In this document: piece after piece, positions 25,174 through 35,157 of the stretch | Layout: each line of letters starts with the position of its first letter | Position numbering within the stretch: the stretch's first letter is position 1 | NCBI GenBank assembly: GCA_902774325.1 | Contig: CACYIC010000013.1 | Coordinates: 1 to 47,614, forward strand | Length of the DNA: 47,614 nucleotides | Reading direction: 5' to 3' | Origin: an uncultured Ruminococcus sp. | GTDB taxonomy: Bacteria > Bacillota > Clostridia > Oscillospirales > Acutalibacteraceae | Program-made: the position numbers and the translations under genes | The notes under the pieces: generated by a model | Told to the model about the DNA's origin: nothing | Seen by the model: the letters and a program-made list of their open reading frames with translations, nothing else | Databases searched by the model: none

Positions 25174-26447
25174 TTCACCTCTTCCTTATTCTTGAGAATG
25201 TAAACGGTATCAAGACTGAGCTTTTGCGCCGCGGCGATTATCTCAGCCTTTGTGACCCTGCTCATTTCGTCGGACATCTCGTCGATCGACTTGAATTCGC
25301 CGTTGAAAAGCTGAGAGGTGTACCATGACTCGATCCCGCTGACGGTATCGTTCGAGGAGCGGAAGGCGTTGATCAAGGCGAGCTTTGTGGACTCGACCTC
25401 AAAATCGCTGATCTCGCCCTTTTTCATATCCTCGATCTCCTTGAGGATAGCCGCCTTCGCCTTTTCGATATTTTTTCCCTCAACTCCGCTGTAAACGAGC
25501 ATTATTCCCTTCTGGGTATCGTAGCGGGAGGCGCAGTAATAGCAGAGGCTCTGCTTTTCGCGAACATTGCAGAAAAGCTTTGACTGCGCGGTTCCTCCAA
25601 GCACGGCGCACATCAGCCGCGCGGCGTTCGTCTGCGCGTCGGGAACCGCAATCCCGCCTCTGAAGCCCATTACAACAGTGGACTGCGCGAGCTCCATTTC
25701 CTCAACAATGCTCTGCTCCCTTTCCGCAGACCTTACTATTTCGTTTGTGATCTCCGCGGGAGAGCGCGAGATAGATGAGAAGGTTTCGGTAAACACCTCG
25801 ATTGCCTTTTCGGGAGAGCTGTCTCCGACGTACATGATCTCGACATTCGCGGTTCTAAGCAGCTCCTGCCAGGTTTTATAGAGGGATTCGGGAGTTACCT
25901 CATTGATGCTTTCGACCGTGCCGTATCTCGGCGTACCGAAAACCTCGTTGCCGCACATATATTTGATAAGCTGATTGCTCGCGTAGATGCGCTTCTCGTT
26001 GAATTCGGAATCTATCAGATCAAAAAGCTGCCTTCTCTCCTGCTCGACCTCCTCGCTCAAAAAAGCTCCGCCGCTGATATTCGGCTCAAAGATAACGCCG
26101 CACAGAAGCTGCGAAAGCTCGCGGGCGACGCTCTCTCCACCGAAGGCGTAGCGGTCGTCGATCCCCGCGGCGGATATCGAAAGAACGTGTCTGTCTCCTG
26201 TTTTTCCCGAATTCACCGTCAGCTCCGCGCCGTAAAGCGAGCTTAGCTTCTTGCTGAGCGCGGTAAAATCGGGGTATTGCCTGCACGAACGCGACAAAAC
26301 ACCGAGGAGAAGGGTATTTGCCGAAGCGGTCTGCGCTGAAAGCGGTACTATCAGATTAGCCGTGATACGCATAGTTTTGAAACGCGAATCCTTAACGCTG
26401 TTGAAATAAACGCCGTCGGCTATTTTTTGTCTGTTTATAAGGCTCAT
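25170..26447 (-). CDS. ymfF: M16-family peptidase homologue lacking the zinc motif (YmfF-like)
   Basis: The 425-residue partner of the previous gene. At the place of HxxEH it has SRSCRQYPDFTALSK, so the zinc ligands are absent. The second-domain features MGFRGGIAVPDAQTNAARLMCAVLGG and EKQSLCYYCASRYDTQKG are typical of non-catalytic M16 subunits. The likely role is the structural half of a YmfF-YmfH heterodimer. It is the first gene of the operon, under an extended -10 promoter. Confidence 0.88.
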   Translation of the reverse strand: MSLINRQKIADGVYFNSVKDSRFKTMRITANLIVPLSAQTASANTLLLGVLSRSCRQYPDFTALSKKLSSLYGAELTVNSGKTGDRHVLSISAAGIDDRYAFGGESVARELSQLLCGVIFEPNISGGAFLSEEVEQERRQLFDLIDSEFNEKRIYASNQLIKYMCGNEVFGTPRYGTVESINEVTPESLYKTWQELLRTANVEIMYVGDSSPEKAIEVFTETFSSISRSPAEITNEIVRSAEREQSIVEEMELAQSTVVMGFRGGIAVPDAQTNAARLMCAVLGGTAQSKLFCNVREKQSLCYYCASRYDTQKGIMLVYSGVEGKNIEKAKAAILKEIEDMKKGEISDFEVESTKLALINAFRSSNDTVSGIESWYTSQLFNGEFKSIDEMSDEMSRVTKAEIIAAAQKLSLDTVYILKNKEEVK

Positions 26448-26497
26448 TTTATCATCTCCACTAATAAAATAGGCGGTTTCTTCACCATATCTTATTT

Positions 26498-26506
26498 AGT
26501 ATATCA
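26498..26506 (-). promoter_or_regulatory. Extended -10 of the ymfF-ymfH-lgt-folD operon
   Basis: Minus-strand TGATATACT (26506-26498) lies about 50 bases before the ymfF start. The -35 region is poor (T-rich), as expected for an extended -10 promoter. The rest of 26448-26565 shows no gene. Confidence 0.6.
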
Positions 26507-26565
26507 CAAAGCCGCGAAATATAAAAGAGTTTTATGAAAAAATAATACGAAAAAATGATGGACCG

Positions 26566-26598
26566 AAAAAACTCCTCCCAAAGCATTATCGGAAGGAG
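26566..26598 (-). terminator. Rho-independent terminator of the addAB operon
   Basis: Minus-strand stem CTCCTTCC / GGGAGGAG with one G-U pair is followed by six T. It begins 34 bases after the addA stop and precedes the ymfF promoter. Confidence 0.88.
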
Positions 26599-26631
26599 CT
26601 TTTTGATATTTCATTCGGCTTTTTTGGTTAG

Positions 26632-29600
26632 TTAAACAGGAATAAGCTCATTGAGATGGAGCGAGAAAATATAAAGCCCCTCGGCGTCCTGCTTCATTGT
26701 CTGCCTCATCGCTTCCCTGTAGAGCTCAAGCTGCTTGCGGTAACGCTCGGCGAGCTCGTCGGCGGACTTGACATAATCGGTCTTGTAATCGACGATAAAA
26801 AGCCTTCCGTTTTCCGTAAACGCCAAATCGACCGCGCCCTGCATGATACAGCCGGCTTTTTCGTCCACCCCGGAATAGGCTTCATCAATAAGCGAGGGAG
26901 AGATCTCAACCGTGAACTGCTCCTCCCGATAAACCCTATCCGCTTTGACAAGCCTGTCAAACAACGGGTTAGAGAGGATAGCGGAGAGCTTTTCCGCGTC
27001 GATGCTGTCGACCTGCTTTTGAGTGATCCTGCCTTTTTTCAGCAGCCTTTCGATCTCCGAGGAAACGTCCGACCTTGCGGCGCTGAAATCGCAGTAGCGC
27101 AAAAACTCATGGTGGGCGGTTCCGCGTTCCGTCGCGCTCAACTCGCGTCGCTCTATAAACTTGGGAACCGCGATCACGGACTCGAACACCTCGTTTTGCC
27201 TGTGGGCGATCTCGGACGCGGAAACCTTCTGAGGAAGACCGAGAACAGCCTCGTTTTTGTATTTGAAGCTAAGATTAGCCCTCAAAAGCTCGGCGTAATT
27301 AATCTCATCCGAAGTGCGGGACGCTTCTTTTATCTCCTCCGACCCTGAATGGAAAAAGAGCTGAGCGTAGTTTTCGATCAGGGTAAATTTCCATTTCAGC
27401 GAGCCTTCATCCTCCTTCGGCTCCTCTCCTCTCATCTGAGCCGCGCAGTAAGGATTGGCGGCGGCGGTCATAAGTATCCACTTGAGCATACATCTGCTTT
27501 TTGAGATCAGATAAGGATCCGCTTTTCTCTTTGAAGAGGTATTGAGAGCGGCTTCGAGCCAGGAGCCGGCGCTGTCGACGGTCGAGGTGATTATCAGCTT
27601 TTCGCGGGCTCTGGTAAGGGCGACGTAAAGAAGTCTGAGCTCGTCCGCCGTCTGTTCATGCCGTTTCTTGATGATGATAGCCCTTCGAGCCACGGAATCC
27701 GAATCGATCAGACCCTTGACGTGCCTGATGCCGATACCGCTTTCGCTGTCAATGAGCATACTTCCCTTAAAATCATCCTCATTAAATGCGTGAGCGGCGT
27801 CCGCCAGGAAGCAGACGGGAAATTCCAGACCCTTGGATTTATGGATACTCAAAACCCTGACCCTGTTCTGCGCGCCGGAATCAGACCCCTGAGCCGAGCC
27901 GGGGCTCTCGCGCTGAGAGATCAGTCGGTCAATAAAGCCGATGAAGTCCGAAAGGGATTTGTAGCCGTTTGCGCTGTAGCTTCTCGCGTAAACGCGCATC
28001 AGATCGAGGTTTGCAGTCGGTGAGGCGCCTCCGTTGACCGCCGCGGTTATCGCGCCGAGGGCGGAAAACTCATATATTTTGCCGAGCAGCTCGTCTACCG
28101 TTGACGAAGCGGCAAATTCTCGCAGCTCACGAAGCTGCTCAAGAAAGCCGCGCACCTTTTCGCTCTTATCCTCGTAGCTTTTCAGACTGAAATAAAGCGA
28201 GGAATACCTGTCGTTAGCCCGGATCAGCGCCAGCTCGTCGGGAGTAAAACCGAAAACTGGACTGAGCATTACGGAGAGCAGCGGAATATCGTTGATCGGG
28301 TTGTCAATGATTCTCAAAAGGTTCAGCAGGAGCTTTATTTCACGGTTCTCAAAGAGGCTGTCGCTCTGCTCGCAATAGGCGGGGATGCCCAAATCCCTGA
28401 GCACCCGAACGATCTCCGCCGCGCCCTTTTTGCCGCCGTCCTTTGATTTGAATTTCCCGCCGCCTCCCGGACTTCTCATTATTACGGCAAAGTCGCTGTA
28501 GCGGGGCTGCCGCTGAGCTCCGTTCTTTTCGGTGACAAGATAACCGCAGCTCATCAGCTCGCGGATCCTTTTCGCGATAAACCGCGCCTCAACCGTTGCC
28601 TTGCTCTCTCCCGTTGAAGCGTCGAGCTTGTATTTTTTCTTTGATTTGGCGTCCTCGCGGTCGCCTACGATCGAGTGCGCTATCCTGTCGCAGTCAAGCA
28701 GCGCGATTTCCGTCCCGCAAAAGCCGCTTTCCGGATATTCGGCTCCGACAACCAGATAATCGTCGGCGGTATAGTCGATATCGGCTGTTTTTCGGGACAT
28801 CAGCAGTCTGAAAATGAAGTTGACGGTATCGCAGACCTCGCCTCTGCTCCGAAAGTTTTTGTCAAGAAATATGGTCGCCGGATAACGCGGATCATCGCGG
28901 TCGTAGCGATAATACCTGTCGCGGCGGTTCGTAAATAGCTTGGGACGGGTCTGGCGGAAGGTGTAAATGCTCTGCTTGACGTCGCCTACAACAAAAAGAT
29001 TTTCGCCGTTTGAAACGCAGTTGAAAATAAGATCCTGCACCTCGTTGATATCCTGGTATTCGTCGACGATTACGGCGTCATAGCGGCGCGAGATTTCGTT
29101 TGCAAGCGGAGTTTTCACAAATCCGGCGGTCGGATCGTACTCCGCGAGAAGCTTTACCGCAAGATGGGACGTATCCGAAAAATGCAGAACATTTTTTCTG
29201 AGCTTGAGTTCCCAAAGCTCCCGCTCGTAGGCTCTGACCAGCTTGAAAAGCTCCCCGATCAAAGGCTTGAGGATCTCCGCCTGAGATATTATTTCTTTTT
29301 CGGAATAATAAAAGGTTTCCTTAAGCTCCTCCAACGCCTCGGGAAGCTGCGACTTTATACCGCCGAACTCGATCCTGCCTGCCATCCCCTTGTTCGAGGG
29401 CATTCTGCTCAATCCTTTGAAGCAGGTTATTGAACCGAGAAGCTTTGCCGAATCGTCCCAGCGGGAATTTTTTATCATCCTTCTCAGCTCGATAAGCCGA
29501 CTCAGACCCTCGGTATAAGGCTCGCGGTAGCGTTTTTCGAGCTCTTCGTCGGCTTTGCAGAGCTTCAGCGAACGCAGAACAAGCCTGATAAGATAGCTCA

Positions 29601-30258
29601 CGTTGTCAAGAGCGTCGTTTAGTATCACCCTTCCCCACTTCGCGTCGCTCAGCGAGGAAAGCTCATAATCGGAAAGCGCGTCGTCGAGCCAATTATCGGG
29701 GAAGGGCACGCACTCAAGAAAGCCGCTTATTTTCAGCACGCAGCTTCTGAGCTTTGAATCTCCGCTTTTATAGAGAAAAGCCCTGACAAGCCGCTTAAAG
29801 CTCTCATCGCCCTGAGCGTAGAAAGAGGCAAAGGTGTTGTCAAGCGCCTTTTGCCTGATAAGCGCCAGCTCGGATTCATCAACTATCCTGTAATCGTTTG
29901 AAACTCCGAGGAAATGAAAATACTCTCTTACAAGAGAGCCGCAAAAGCTGTCTATCGTTGAAACGGTGGAGTTATAGAATCTCTGCTTTTGTCTGACAAG
30001 CTCCTCTCCGTAATCGCCGCTCTCAAGCAGGGCGTTCAGCTCGTCGTTGATGCGCTGCTTCATCTCGGCGGCAGCGTCCCTGGTAAAGGTCACTATCAGA
30101 AGCTTATCGGCGGGGACGGGGTCGATAGCTCTTGTGATCATGCGGATGACCCTTTCGGACAGAACCGACGTTTTTCCCGATCCCGCGGCGGCGGATACCA
30201 GCACCGAGCCTCCGGTTGATTCGATCGCGTCAATTTGATTCTGCGTCCACGGCATCAT
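26632..30258 (-). CDS. addA: ATP-dependent helicase/nuclease subunit A
   Basis: AddA is the UvrD-like helicase and one of two nucleases of the AddAB complex that processes double-strand breaks at Chi. The roughly 1208-residue protein has Walker A VSAAAGSGKTSVLSERV near the N-terminus, the DEYQDIN helicase motif, and the helicase motifs VRVLSIHKSKGLEFPV and LRLLYVALTRAREKL. A C-terminal RecB-type nuclease carries FIVDYKTD and RYRKQLELYREAM. The start at 30258 (the adjacent ATG at 30255 is equally possible) lies next to a GGTGAGG site. It overlaps addB by 29 bases. Confidence 0.97.
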   Translation of the reverse strand: MMPWTQNQIDAIESTGGSVLVSAAAGSGKTSVLSERVIRMITRAIDPVPADKLLIVTFTRDAAAEMKQRINDELNALLESGDYGEELVRQKQRFYNSTVSTIDSFCGSLVREYFHFLGVSNDYRIVDESELALIRQKALDNTFASFYAQGDESFKRLVRAFLYKSGDSKLRSCVLKISGFLECVPFPDNWLDDALSDYELSSLSDAKWGRVILNDALDNVSYLIRLVLRSLKLCKADEELEKRYREPYTEGLSRLIELRRMIKNSRWDDSAKLLGSITCFKGLSRMPSNKGMAGRIEFGGIKSQLPEALEELKETFYYSEKEIISQAEILKPLIGELFKLVRAYERELWELKLRKNVLHFSDTSHLAVKLLAEYDPTAGFVKTPLANEISRRYDAVIVDEYQDINEVQDLIFNCVSNGENLFVVGDVKQSIYTFRQTRPKLFTNRRDRYYRYDRDDPRYPATIFLDKNFRSRGEVCDTVNFIFRLLMSRKTADIDYTADDYLVVGAEYPESGFCGTEIALLDCDRIAHSIVGDREDAKSKKKYKLDASTGESKATVEARFIAKRIRELMSCGYLVTEKNGAQRQPRYSDFAVIMRSPGGGGKFKSKDGGKKGAAEIVRVLRDLGIPAYCEQSDSLFENREIKLLLNLLRIIDNPINDIPLLSVMLSPVFGFTPDELALIRANDRYSSLYFSLKSYEDKSEKVRGFLEQLRELREFAASSTVDELLGKIYEFSALGAITAAVNGGASPTANLDLMRVYARSYSANGYKSLSDFIGFIDRLISQRESPGSAQGSDSGAQNRVRVLSIHKSKGLEFPVCFLADAAHAFNEDDFKGSMLIDSESGIGIRHVKGLIDSDSVARRAIIIKKRHEQTADELRLLYVALTRAREKLIITSTVDSAGSWLEAALNTSSKRKADPYLISKSRCMLKWILMTAAANPYCAAQMRGEEPKEDEGSLKWKFTLIENYAQLFFHSGSEEIKEASRTSDEINYAELLRANLSFKYKNEAVLGLPQKVSASEIAHRQNEVFESVIAVPKFIERRELSATERGTAHHEFLRYCDFSAARSDVSSEIERLLKKGRITQKQVDSIDAEKLSAILSNPLFDRLVKADRVYREEQFTVEISPSLIDEAYSGVDEKAGCIMQGAVDLAFTENGRLFIVDYKTDYVKSADELAERYRKQLELYREAMRQTMKQDAEGLYIFSLHLNELIPV

Positions 30259-33200
30259 CCTCACCACCCTTCATATCATCATTCTCCAATTCCCTGTCTA
30301 TTATTTCAAGCGTTTCCGCCTTGCCCGGAGAAGCCGCGTTTCTTCCGTCTGATCTTCCGAAGGCGCAGACGCTGTCGAGCCTGCAATGCTCGCAGCCGTC
30401 CAAAAAGCCCTTGAGCGGATCCGCCTCTATCCTTCCGTCGAAAATCCGTCTGCCCATTTGCTCAACGCATCTGTCGACGTGCTCAAATACCTTTGTCAGC
30501 TCTTCACCGGTTATTCTGTAATTCGCATCGCGGTTCGGCTTTACCGCCACGGGAATAAAGGTTTTATTGTCGGTCTTGTCCATGCCGAGGATGACCCGGG
30601 GATCGTCGAGCACCAAGCCGTTCATTTTCAGCTTTTTTCTGATCTCCCCGGTTAGAGCTTCATCGGAAAGCTCTTTGTCGGAAACAGTTTCTATCTGTGC
30701 GGGCGCGTACAAGATCCCGGCGCCCTGCATAGCGCCGTATTTTTCCGCGCCCTCGCGCAGGACGGTGCGCAGATAGATAAGCATCTGCATATTTATGCCG
30801 TGGACGATATCTCCGATATGGAAATCCATCGGCCCTGTTTTATAATCTATAACTCTGAGATACTGGTCGCCGCCGCTGCTCATGATATCGGCGCGGTCGA
30901 CCTTTCCGATGATCGAGATCGTATTTCCGTTTGAAAGTGAGATAGTATGCTTTCCGATATCGCCGGGGATCGACATCTCGCATTTCAAAACGTCGAAATC
31001 GCTCTGGGAAAGCTCTTCGATAATATGCCTGAGCACAATAAAGACGTTGTTTTTTATCATCTCAAGCTCAAAAATGAAGCCCTCGTCCTTTTGATCCGCT
31101 CCGCCGAAATAGGATTCCAGATACCTTGAAACGGTATCGGCTATAAACGCGCGGACGCTTTCCTCGCTCATACTCTTGTATTCGGGCTTTGTGAAGGCGG
31201 TAAAGAATTTTTCGAGCACCTCATGAACAAGGTTTCCTATTTCGAGAGGGTCGATTTTCGCCTCCTTACGCTCCCTCACCCTCAAGCCGTAATGACAAAA
31301 ATACGAGAAGGGACACTGATAGAAGGTTTTTAGCTGTGAAGCGGAGATATTCAGCTCCTTGCCGAACAGCAGCTCGGCGTTTTCCTTGTTTTCAATGGCA
31401 AAGGGAGTCTTTTTCCCGGCTCTGAGCACCGCAGCGTTTTTCGCGGAGTATTCGCTGTTGCTTTCAAAGAACTCGCGAAGGGTCGGCAGCTCGCTTCTAT
31501 CCGGCGCGAGCGAAGCCGCAAACTGCTCGAAGGCGGGAGCCTCGGCAAACATATAACGCTCATAGCTGCCCGAATAATCCGAGGGAGAAAAGCATTTGAC
31601 CTTCGGGAACGCCTTGCGGCGAACCTCACCGATTATCTCGGAGGGAAGATACTGATTGCCTGAAAGATCCTGGGCGTGGTAGCTAAGATAAAGCCTTTCC
31701 GTGGGACTGGTCAGGCAGGTGTAAGCCATGAACTTTTCCAGATCGACCAGATCCGAAGTCCCGTCGGTGATTTTCAGGTCGTTGTGCGCCAGCACCTGAA
31801 GCTCAAAGGCGGAAAACAGGCCGCCGATCTCGGGTGAAGCCGGGAAAACGCCCTCCGCGCAGCCAATCAAAAAGGCGGCTTTTCCGCCTGACGAGCGGAG
31901 CCTTTGAGCGGTAGTGACGCTCACGCTGTCGATCGTTCTGGGGATCTGCGAAAGCTCGATTGACGAAAGCTGGAACTGCAGCAGCTCGCAATAACGCTTT
32001 AGGCTGAGAGGTCTTTCTCCGGAAGCCGCCACAAGCTTATCAAGAGCCTCCATGACAAGCCTCCAAAGCTTGATCTGCTCCGAACCCTTTTCGCGCTCCG
32101 GGGTTTTCTCATAAGCGCAATAGAGCTTTTTGAGCGCCTCGGGAACCGTCAGCTCATTCAAGAGCTTGTACAACTCAACGGATATCTCCCTGCCGTTTTT
32201 ATTTCTCGCGCCCTCGCGGAAGGAGAGAAGCGGATCGACAACGGATCTTCTCACGCCCTCCGCTATATTCAGCGCTATCGCGTCGTCGGGATTAAGCGTT
32301 CTGGAAAAGCCCCTGGGATTTTGGGTAAATGGAGCCTTGAAAGCGGAATTGTTTATATTCCAGGTCAATATGTAATTCTCAAAAATGCTGATCTCGTCCT
32401 GAGTATTCGGCGTCAGTCCGCTTTTGAGCAGCAAAAGGACGTCCTCGCGCTCGAAATTATCCAGAACAAGGCGAAAAACAGCGTTTAGCAGCCTGATGAG
32501 CGGCATGACATCCACATCGCGTCGGTCGTCTATAAAATATGGGATCTCATACTTTTCAAAGACCGTATTAATGATACCCTTGTAGTCGTCGGTATTGTGG
32601 CAGATCACCGAGATATCGGAATAAAGAAAGCCTTCCTCGATAATCAGCCTCTTGATTTCCTGAGCCGCGTATTCGCATTCATTATGGGCGTCGCCCGCCT
32701 CAAATACGCTTATGCCTCGCGGAGCATAGTCGCAGGGCGAGGGACAGTTTTTGACGCGAAAAACTCGCTTTTCAAGCTCCGAAAGGTCGGGATTCAATTT
32801 GAATCTCTCGGCGGTTTCAAAGGTGATCGGATCGGCAACGGGAACGCCGAGATCATTCGCGAGCCGCCCGAGCTTTAAAAACGTATCGCGGGTGGTGGCG
32901 AAGGCGTCACAGGAGCTATCCGAAAAGGACGACGAGGGATCGAGGCAAAGCGAGACCGAAAAGCTAGCGCATCTTTCCATCAATAGGGTGAGCACCCTGC
33001 GCTGCTGCGCGGTAAAGCCGCTGAAGGAGTCGATAAACAGGGTCGCGCCCTCGAACAGCCCGGGAGCATCGAGCAGCACCTCATAAAGCCTGTCGAGATC
33101 GTCGAGCGGGTCGATATAGCTCTGAGAGAGATAAGCCTCGTAAGCGTCAAAGATAAGCGAGGTTTCCAGAAGCTTGAGTCTGAGGGTTTCATCCTCTACC

Positions 33201-33625
33201 CTGTCGCTGACAAGGCGAAGCTGCTCCGAGGATATCCCGCTCTTTTTGCTCTCGGTGAGGGTATGAAGCATGAGCTCCGTTACAGATTTATTGTTCTTTG
33301 TATTCAAAAGCGTAAGGCTTTCACTGAGCTGCTCGATCGCAAGGCTCATTATTACGGCGCGGGTGCCGCTGTCGATAACGTTATCAAACCTCACCGCCGC
33401 CTGCTCAAAAGCGTACCGGCAAAGGCTTTCAAAGCCGAAAACCTTTATCCTTCCGAAGCTTTCCGCTCCCAAAACCGAAAGCAGAGCCTTCTCGTTTTCA
33501 AAGGTGCTCTGATCCGGAACCAGCAGGACGATATCCTTTTCGCCCTCGCTGACCTTTTCACGGATGCTATCGTAAATATATTTGGTTTTTCCCGTGCCGC
33601 TTTTTCCCAGAATAAACCGCAGCAT
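30230..33625 (-). CDS. addB: ATP-dependent helicase/nuclease subunit B
   Basis: AddB is the Chi-recognising, iron-sulfur-containing nuclease subunit. The roughly 1131-residue protein has an N-terminal P-loop (ILGKSGTGKTKY). The first cluster cysteine is in TFYQCPFSYFCHYGL, with the other three in the C-terminal pattern DGCEHCRLDSVCAFG. The nuclease motif is RVIDYKTGP. The ATG at 33625 is chosen over a GTG at 33637 because the protein then starts MLRFILGKSG and GAGGTG lies upstream. It begins 4 bases after the spoIIR stop. Confidence 0.96.
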   Translation of the reverse strand: MLRFILGKSGTGKTKYIYDSIREKVSEGEKDIVLLVPDQSTFENEKALLSVLGAESFGRIKVFGFESLCRYAFEQAAVRFDNVIDSGTRAVIMSLAIEQLSESLTLLNTKNNKSVTELMLHTLTESKKSGISSEQLRLVSDRVEDETLRLKLLETSLIFDAYEAYLSQSYIDPLDDLDRLYEVLLDAPGLFEGATLFIDSFSGFTAQQRRVLTLLMERCASFSVSLCLDPSSSFSDSSCDAFATTRDTFLKLGRLANDLGVPVADPITFETAERFKLNPDLSELEKRVFRVKNCPSPCDYAPRGISVFEAGDAHNECEYAAQEIKRLIIEEGFLYSDISVICHNTDDYKGIINTVFEKYEIPYFIDDRRDVDVMPLIRLLNAVFRLVLDNFEREDVLLLLKSGLTPNTQDEISIFENYILTWNINNSAFKAPFTQNPRGFSRTLNPDDAIALNIAEGVRRSVVDPLLSFREGARNKNGREISVELYKLLNELTVPEALKKLYCAYEKTPEREKGSEQIKLWRLVMEALDKLVAASGERPLSLKRYCELLQFQLSSIELSQIPRTIDSVSVTTAQRLRSSGGKAAFLIGCAEGVFPASPEIGGLFSAFELQVLAHNDLKITDGTSDLVDLEKFMAYTCLTSPTERLYLSYHAQDLSGNQYLPSEIIGEVRRKAFPKVKCFSPSDYSGSYERYMFAEAPAFEQFAASLAPDRSELPTLREFFESNSEYSAKNAAVLRAGKKTPFAIENKENAELLFGKELNISASQLKTFYQCPFSYFCHYGLRVRERKEAKIDPLEIGNLVHEVLEKFFTAFTKPEYKSMSEESVRAFIADTVSRYLESYFGGADQKDEGFIFELEMIKNNVFIVLRHIIEELSQSDFDVLKCEMSIPGDIGKHTISLSNGNTISIIGKVDRADIMSSGGDQYLRVIDYKTGPMDFHIGDIVHGINMQMLIYLRTVLREGAEKYGAMQGAGILYAPAQIETVSDKELSDEALTGEIRKKLKMNGLVLDDPRVILGMDKTDNKTFIPVAVKPNRDANYRITGEELTKVFEHVDRCVEQMGRRIFDGRIEADPLKGFLDGCEHCRLDSVCAFGRSDGRNAASPGKAETLEIIDRELENDDMKGGEDDAVDAESN

Positions 33626-33629
33626 AAGG

Positions 33630-34238
33630 TCAATCACCTCTTTTTCCGAAAAAATCCTTTATCTGCTCGATGATCTCCACGAGCTTGAATTTGTATTCGA
33701 TATTCTGATCCTTAACTATTTTGTATTCGCCGTCGCTGAGCGCTTCCTTAGCCCTTTCATCCTGATCCGAGGCGGCGCTGAGACAGATCGACGGGTACAT
33801 CACGCACCACCAATTATGACCCTTTCCCTCGCCTATCGTGATCCTGAGAGAGTCGTAGCACCCCGCGGGCAGCGTAAAGGCGTCGTATTTTCGCGTCGGA
33901 AAATACATCCTGCAAAGCTCCGCCTTCACAGGATAAGCATAGCCGTTCCCTGCGATCTCATCAGCGGCGCAATCAGCCAAAAGCTGAAGATTATCAGCGA
34001 CCGCGCGCTCCGCCTCACGCTTGGAGCCCGCCTCCGAAAACAGCTTTTCGGATTCGCGCAGGACCCTGTCACGCACCTTGAGCTTCAACGCCTGATCCTC
34101 GGCGGAATCGGAATTAGCGGGGATATGAAGCCTGAAAACCTCGTTAGAGATATTGACGCAGCCCGCCTCAAACGGAATAAACGAATATATGACAGACAAA
34201 ACAAAGGCGATACAAACAGCTTTTATCCATAATTTCAT
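33630..34238 (-). CDS. spoIIR: Stage II sporulation protein R
   Basis: SpoIIR is the secreted forespore signal that triggers SpoIIGA to process pro-sigma-E in the mother cell. The 202-residue protein has an N-terminal export signal (residues 4-25) and the family motifs FRLHIPANSDSAEDQALKLKVRDRVL, CRMYFPTRKYDAFTLPAG and SLRITIGEGKGHNWWCVMYPSIC. In Bacillus it is sigma-F dependent. Here a terminator-like hairpin ends only 3 bases before its ATG, and the only good ribosome-binding match (AAAGGA) lies in the hairpin. addB follows almost without a gap. Confidence 0.95.
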   Translation of the reverse strand: MKLWIKAVCIAFVLSVIYSFIPFEAGCVNISNEVFRLHIPANSDSAEDQALKLKVRDRVLRESEKLFSEAGSKREAERAVADNLQLLADCAADEIAGNGYAYPVKAELCRMYFPTRKYDAFTLPAGCYDSLRITIGEGKGHNWWCVMYPSICLSAASDQDERAKEALSDGEYKIVKDQNIEYKFKLVEIIEQIKDFFGKRGD

Positions 34239-34241
34239 ATT

Positions 34242-34276
34242 AAAAAACCCGTCCTTTCAAAACGATTATGGACAGG
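34242..34276 (-). terminator. Terminator-like hairpin abutting the spoIIR start codon
   Basis: Minus-strand stem CCTGTCC / GGACGGG (34276-34270 with 34254-34248, one G-U pair) is followed by six T and then, after 3 bases, the spoIIR ATG. It would terminate the lrp-aminotransferase-ispE transcript. It also contains the AAAGGA that could serve as the spoIIR ribosome binding site, so it may control spoIIR translation. Confidence 0.75.
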
Positions 34277-34287
34277 CTTTTTATAGA

Positions 34288-35157
34288 TTAATCAACCGCG
34301 CAGCCGATTTTTATCGGCTTGCACAAAAATGTTTTCGGGTAAGCGCTCTTGAGCGCCTCAACGCATTTTTCGGCGTGCCGCTTCGACAGAAAAACAGCGA
34401 AAACGGCGGAGCCCGAGCCGCTCATGCCGGCCCCCTCGGCTTTGTTTTTAAGCATCGTTTTTTTGATCTCGTTGACCTCGGGGATCTGCAAAGCAAGCTC
34501 AAAATCGTTGAAGAGCGTCGACGAGATCATGAACATATCGCGCGAATAAAGCGCCTTCACCATCTCGTCGGTGTAGGAAGGATGCGGCTTGAGAGCGTCC
34601 ACCCTTTTATACGCCTCGGCAGTCGAGACGCTTACGGCGTCCGGCTTGCTGATGACGATATAGCGGGCGTTGAAGTTGGGAAGCTTTTTCATGGTCGTTC
34701 CGATACCCGTACAAAGCCTCGTGCCGCCCTTTATGCAAAACGGCACGTCGGCGCCGACCCTCTCGCCGATCGCCGTCATCTCGGCGGGCTTGAGCATCGT
34801 TCCGAAAAGGGAATTGAGCGCGAGGATCACCGCCGCGCCGTCGGCGCTTCCTCCGGCAAGCCCCGCCTGAGTCGGGATAGTTTTTTTGATATCAATGTGG
34901 ACTCCCCTGACGTCCATCTTATTGTATTCAAAAAAGCGGTAGGCGGCTTTGGCGCAAATATTGGAATCGTCGCAGGGAACGCCCTCGTAATCGCAGGAGA
35001 TCGTAACCCTTCCGCTGTCGTTATCGCTGACGGTGACGACGTCGTACAAATCAACGGTCTGCATCACAGAAGCGATATCGTGATAGCCGTCGGGTCTTTT
35101 GCCGACCACCTCTAAGGTGAGATTGATTTTCGCGGGAGCGTTAACCTTTACTTCCAT
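34288..35157 (-). CDS. ispE: 4-diphosphocytidyl-2-C-methyl-D-erythritol kinase
   Basis: IspE is the GHMP kinase of the MEP isoprenoid pathway, the same pathway as IspH in this window. The 289-residue protein has APAKINLTLEVVGKRPDGYHDI at the N-terminus, the ATP loop PTQAGLAGGSADGAA (about residues 91-105), and the third motif EGAGMSGSGSAVFAVF. GAGGAA precedes the ATG. The start overlaps the aminotransferase gene by 17 bases. Confidence 0.97.
   Translation of the reverse strand: MEVKVNAPAKINLTLEVVGKRPDGYHDIASVMQTVDLYDVVTVSDNDSGRVTISCDYEGVPCDDSNICAKAAYRFFEYNKMDVRGVHIDIKKTIPTQAGLAGGSADGAAVILALNSLFGTMLKPAEMTAIGERVGADVPFCIKGGTRLCTGIGTTMKKLPNFNARYIVISKPDAVSVSTAEAYKRVDALKPHPSYTDEMVKALYSRDMFMISSTLFNDFELALQIPEVNEIKKTMLKNKAEGAGMSGSGSAVFAVFLSKRHAEKCVEALKSAYPKTFLCKPIKIGCAVD

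Noticed and set aside
23875-25203. Long open frame of 442 codons on the plus strand
   Set aside because: It lies opposite the complete ymfH gene, whose M16 motifs and operon overlaps are clear; the antisense translation shows no recognisable domain. It is a by-product of codon bias, as are similar long plus-strand frames opposite the rpiR-like regulator, obgE, the amylase and folD.
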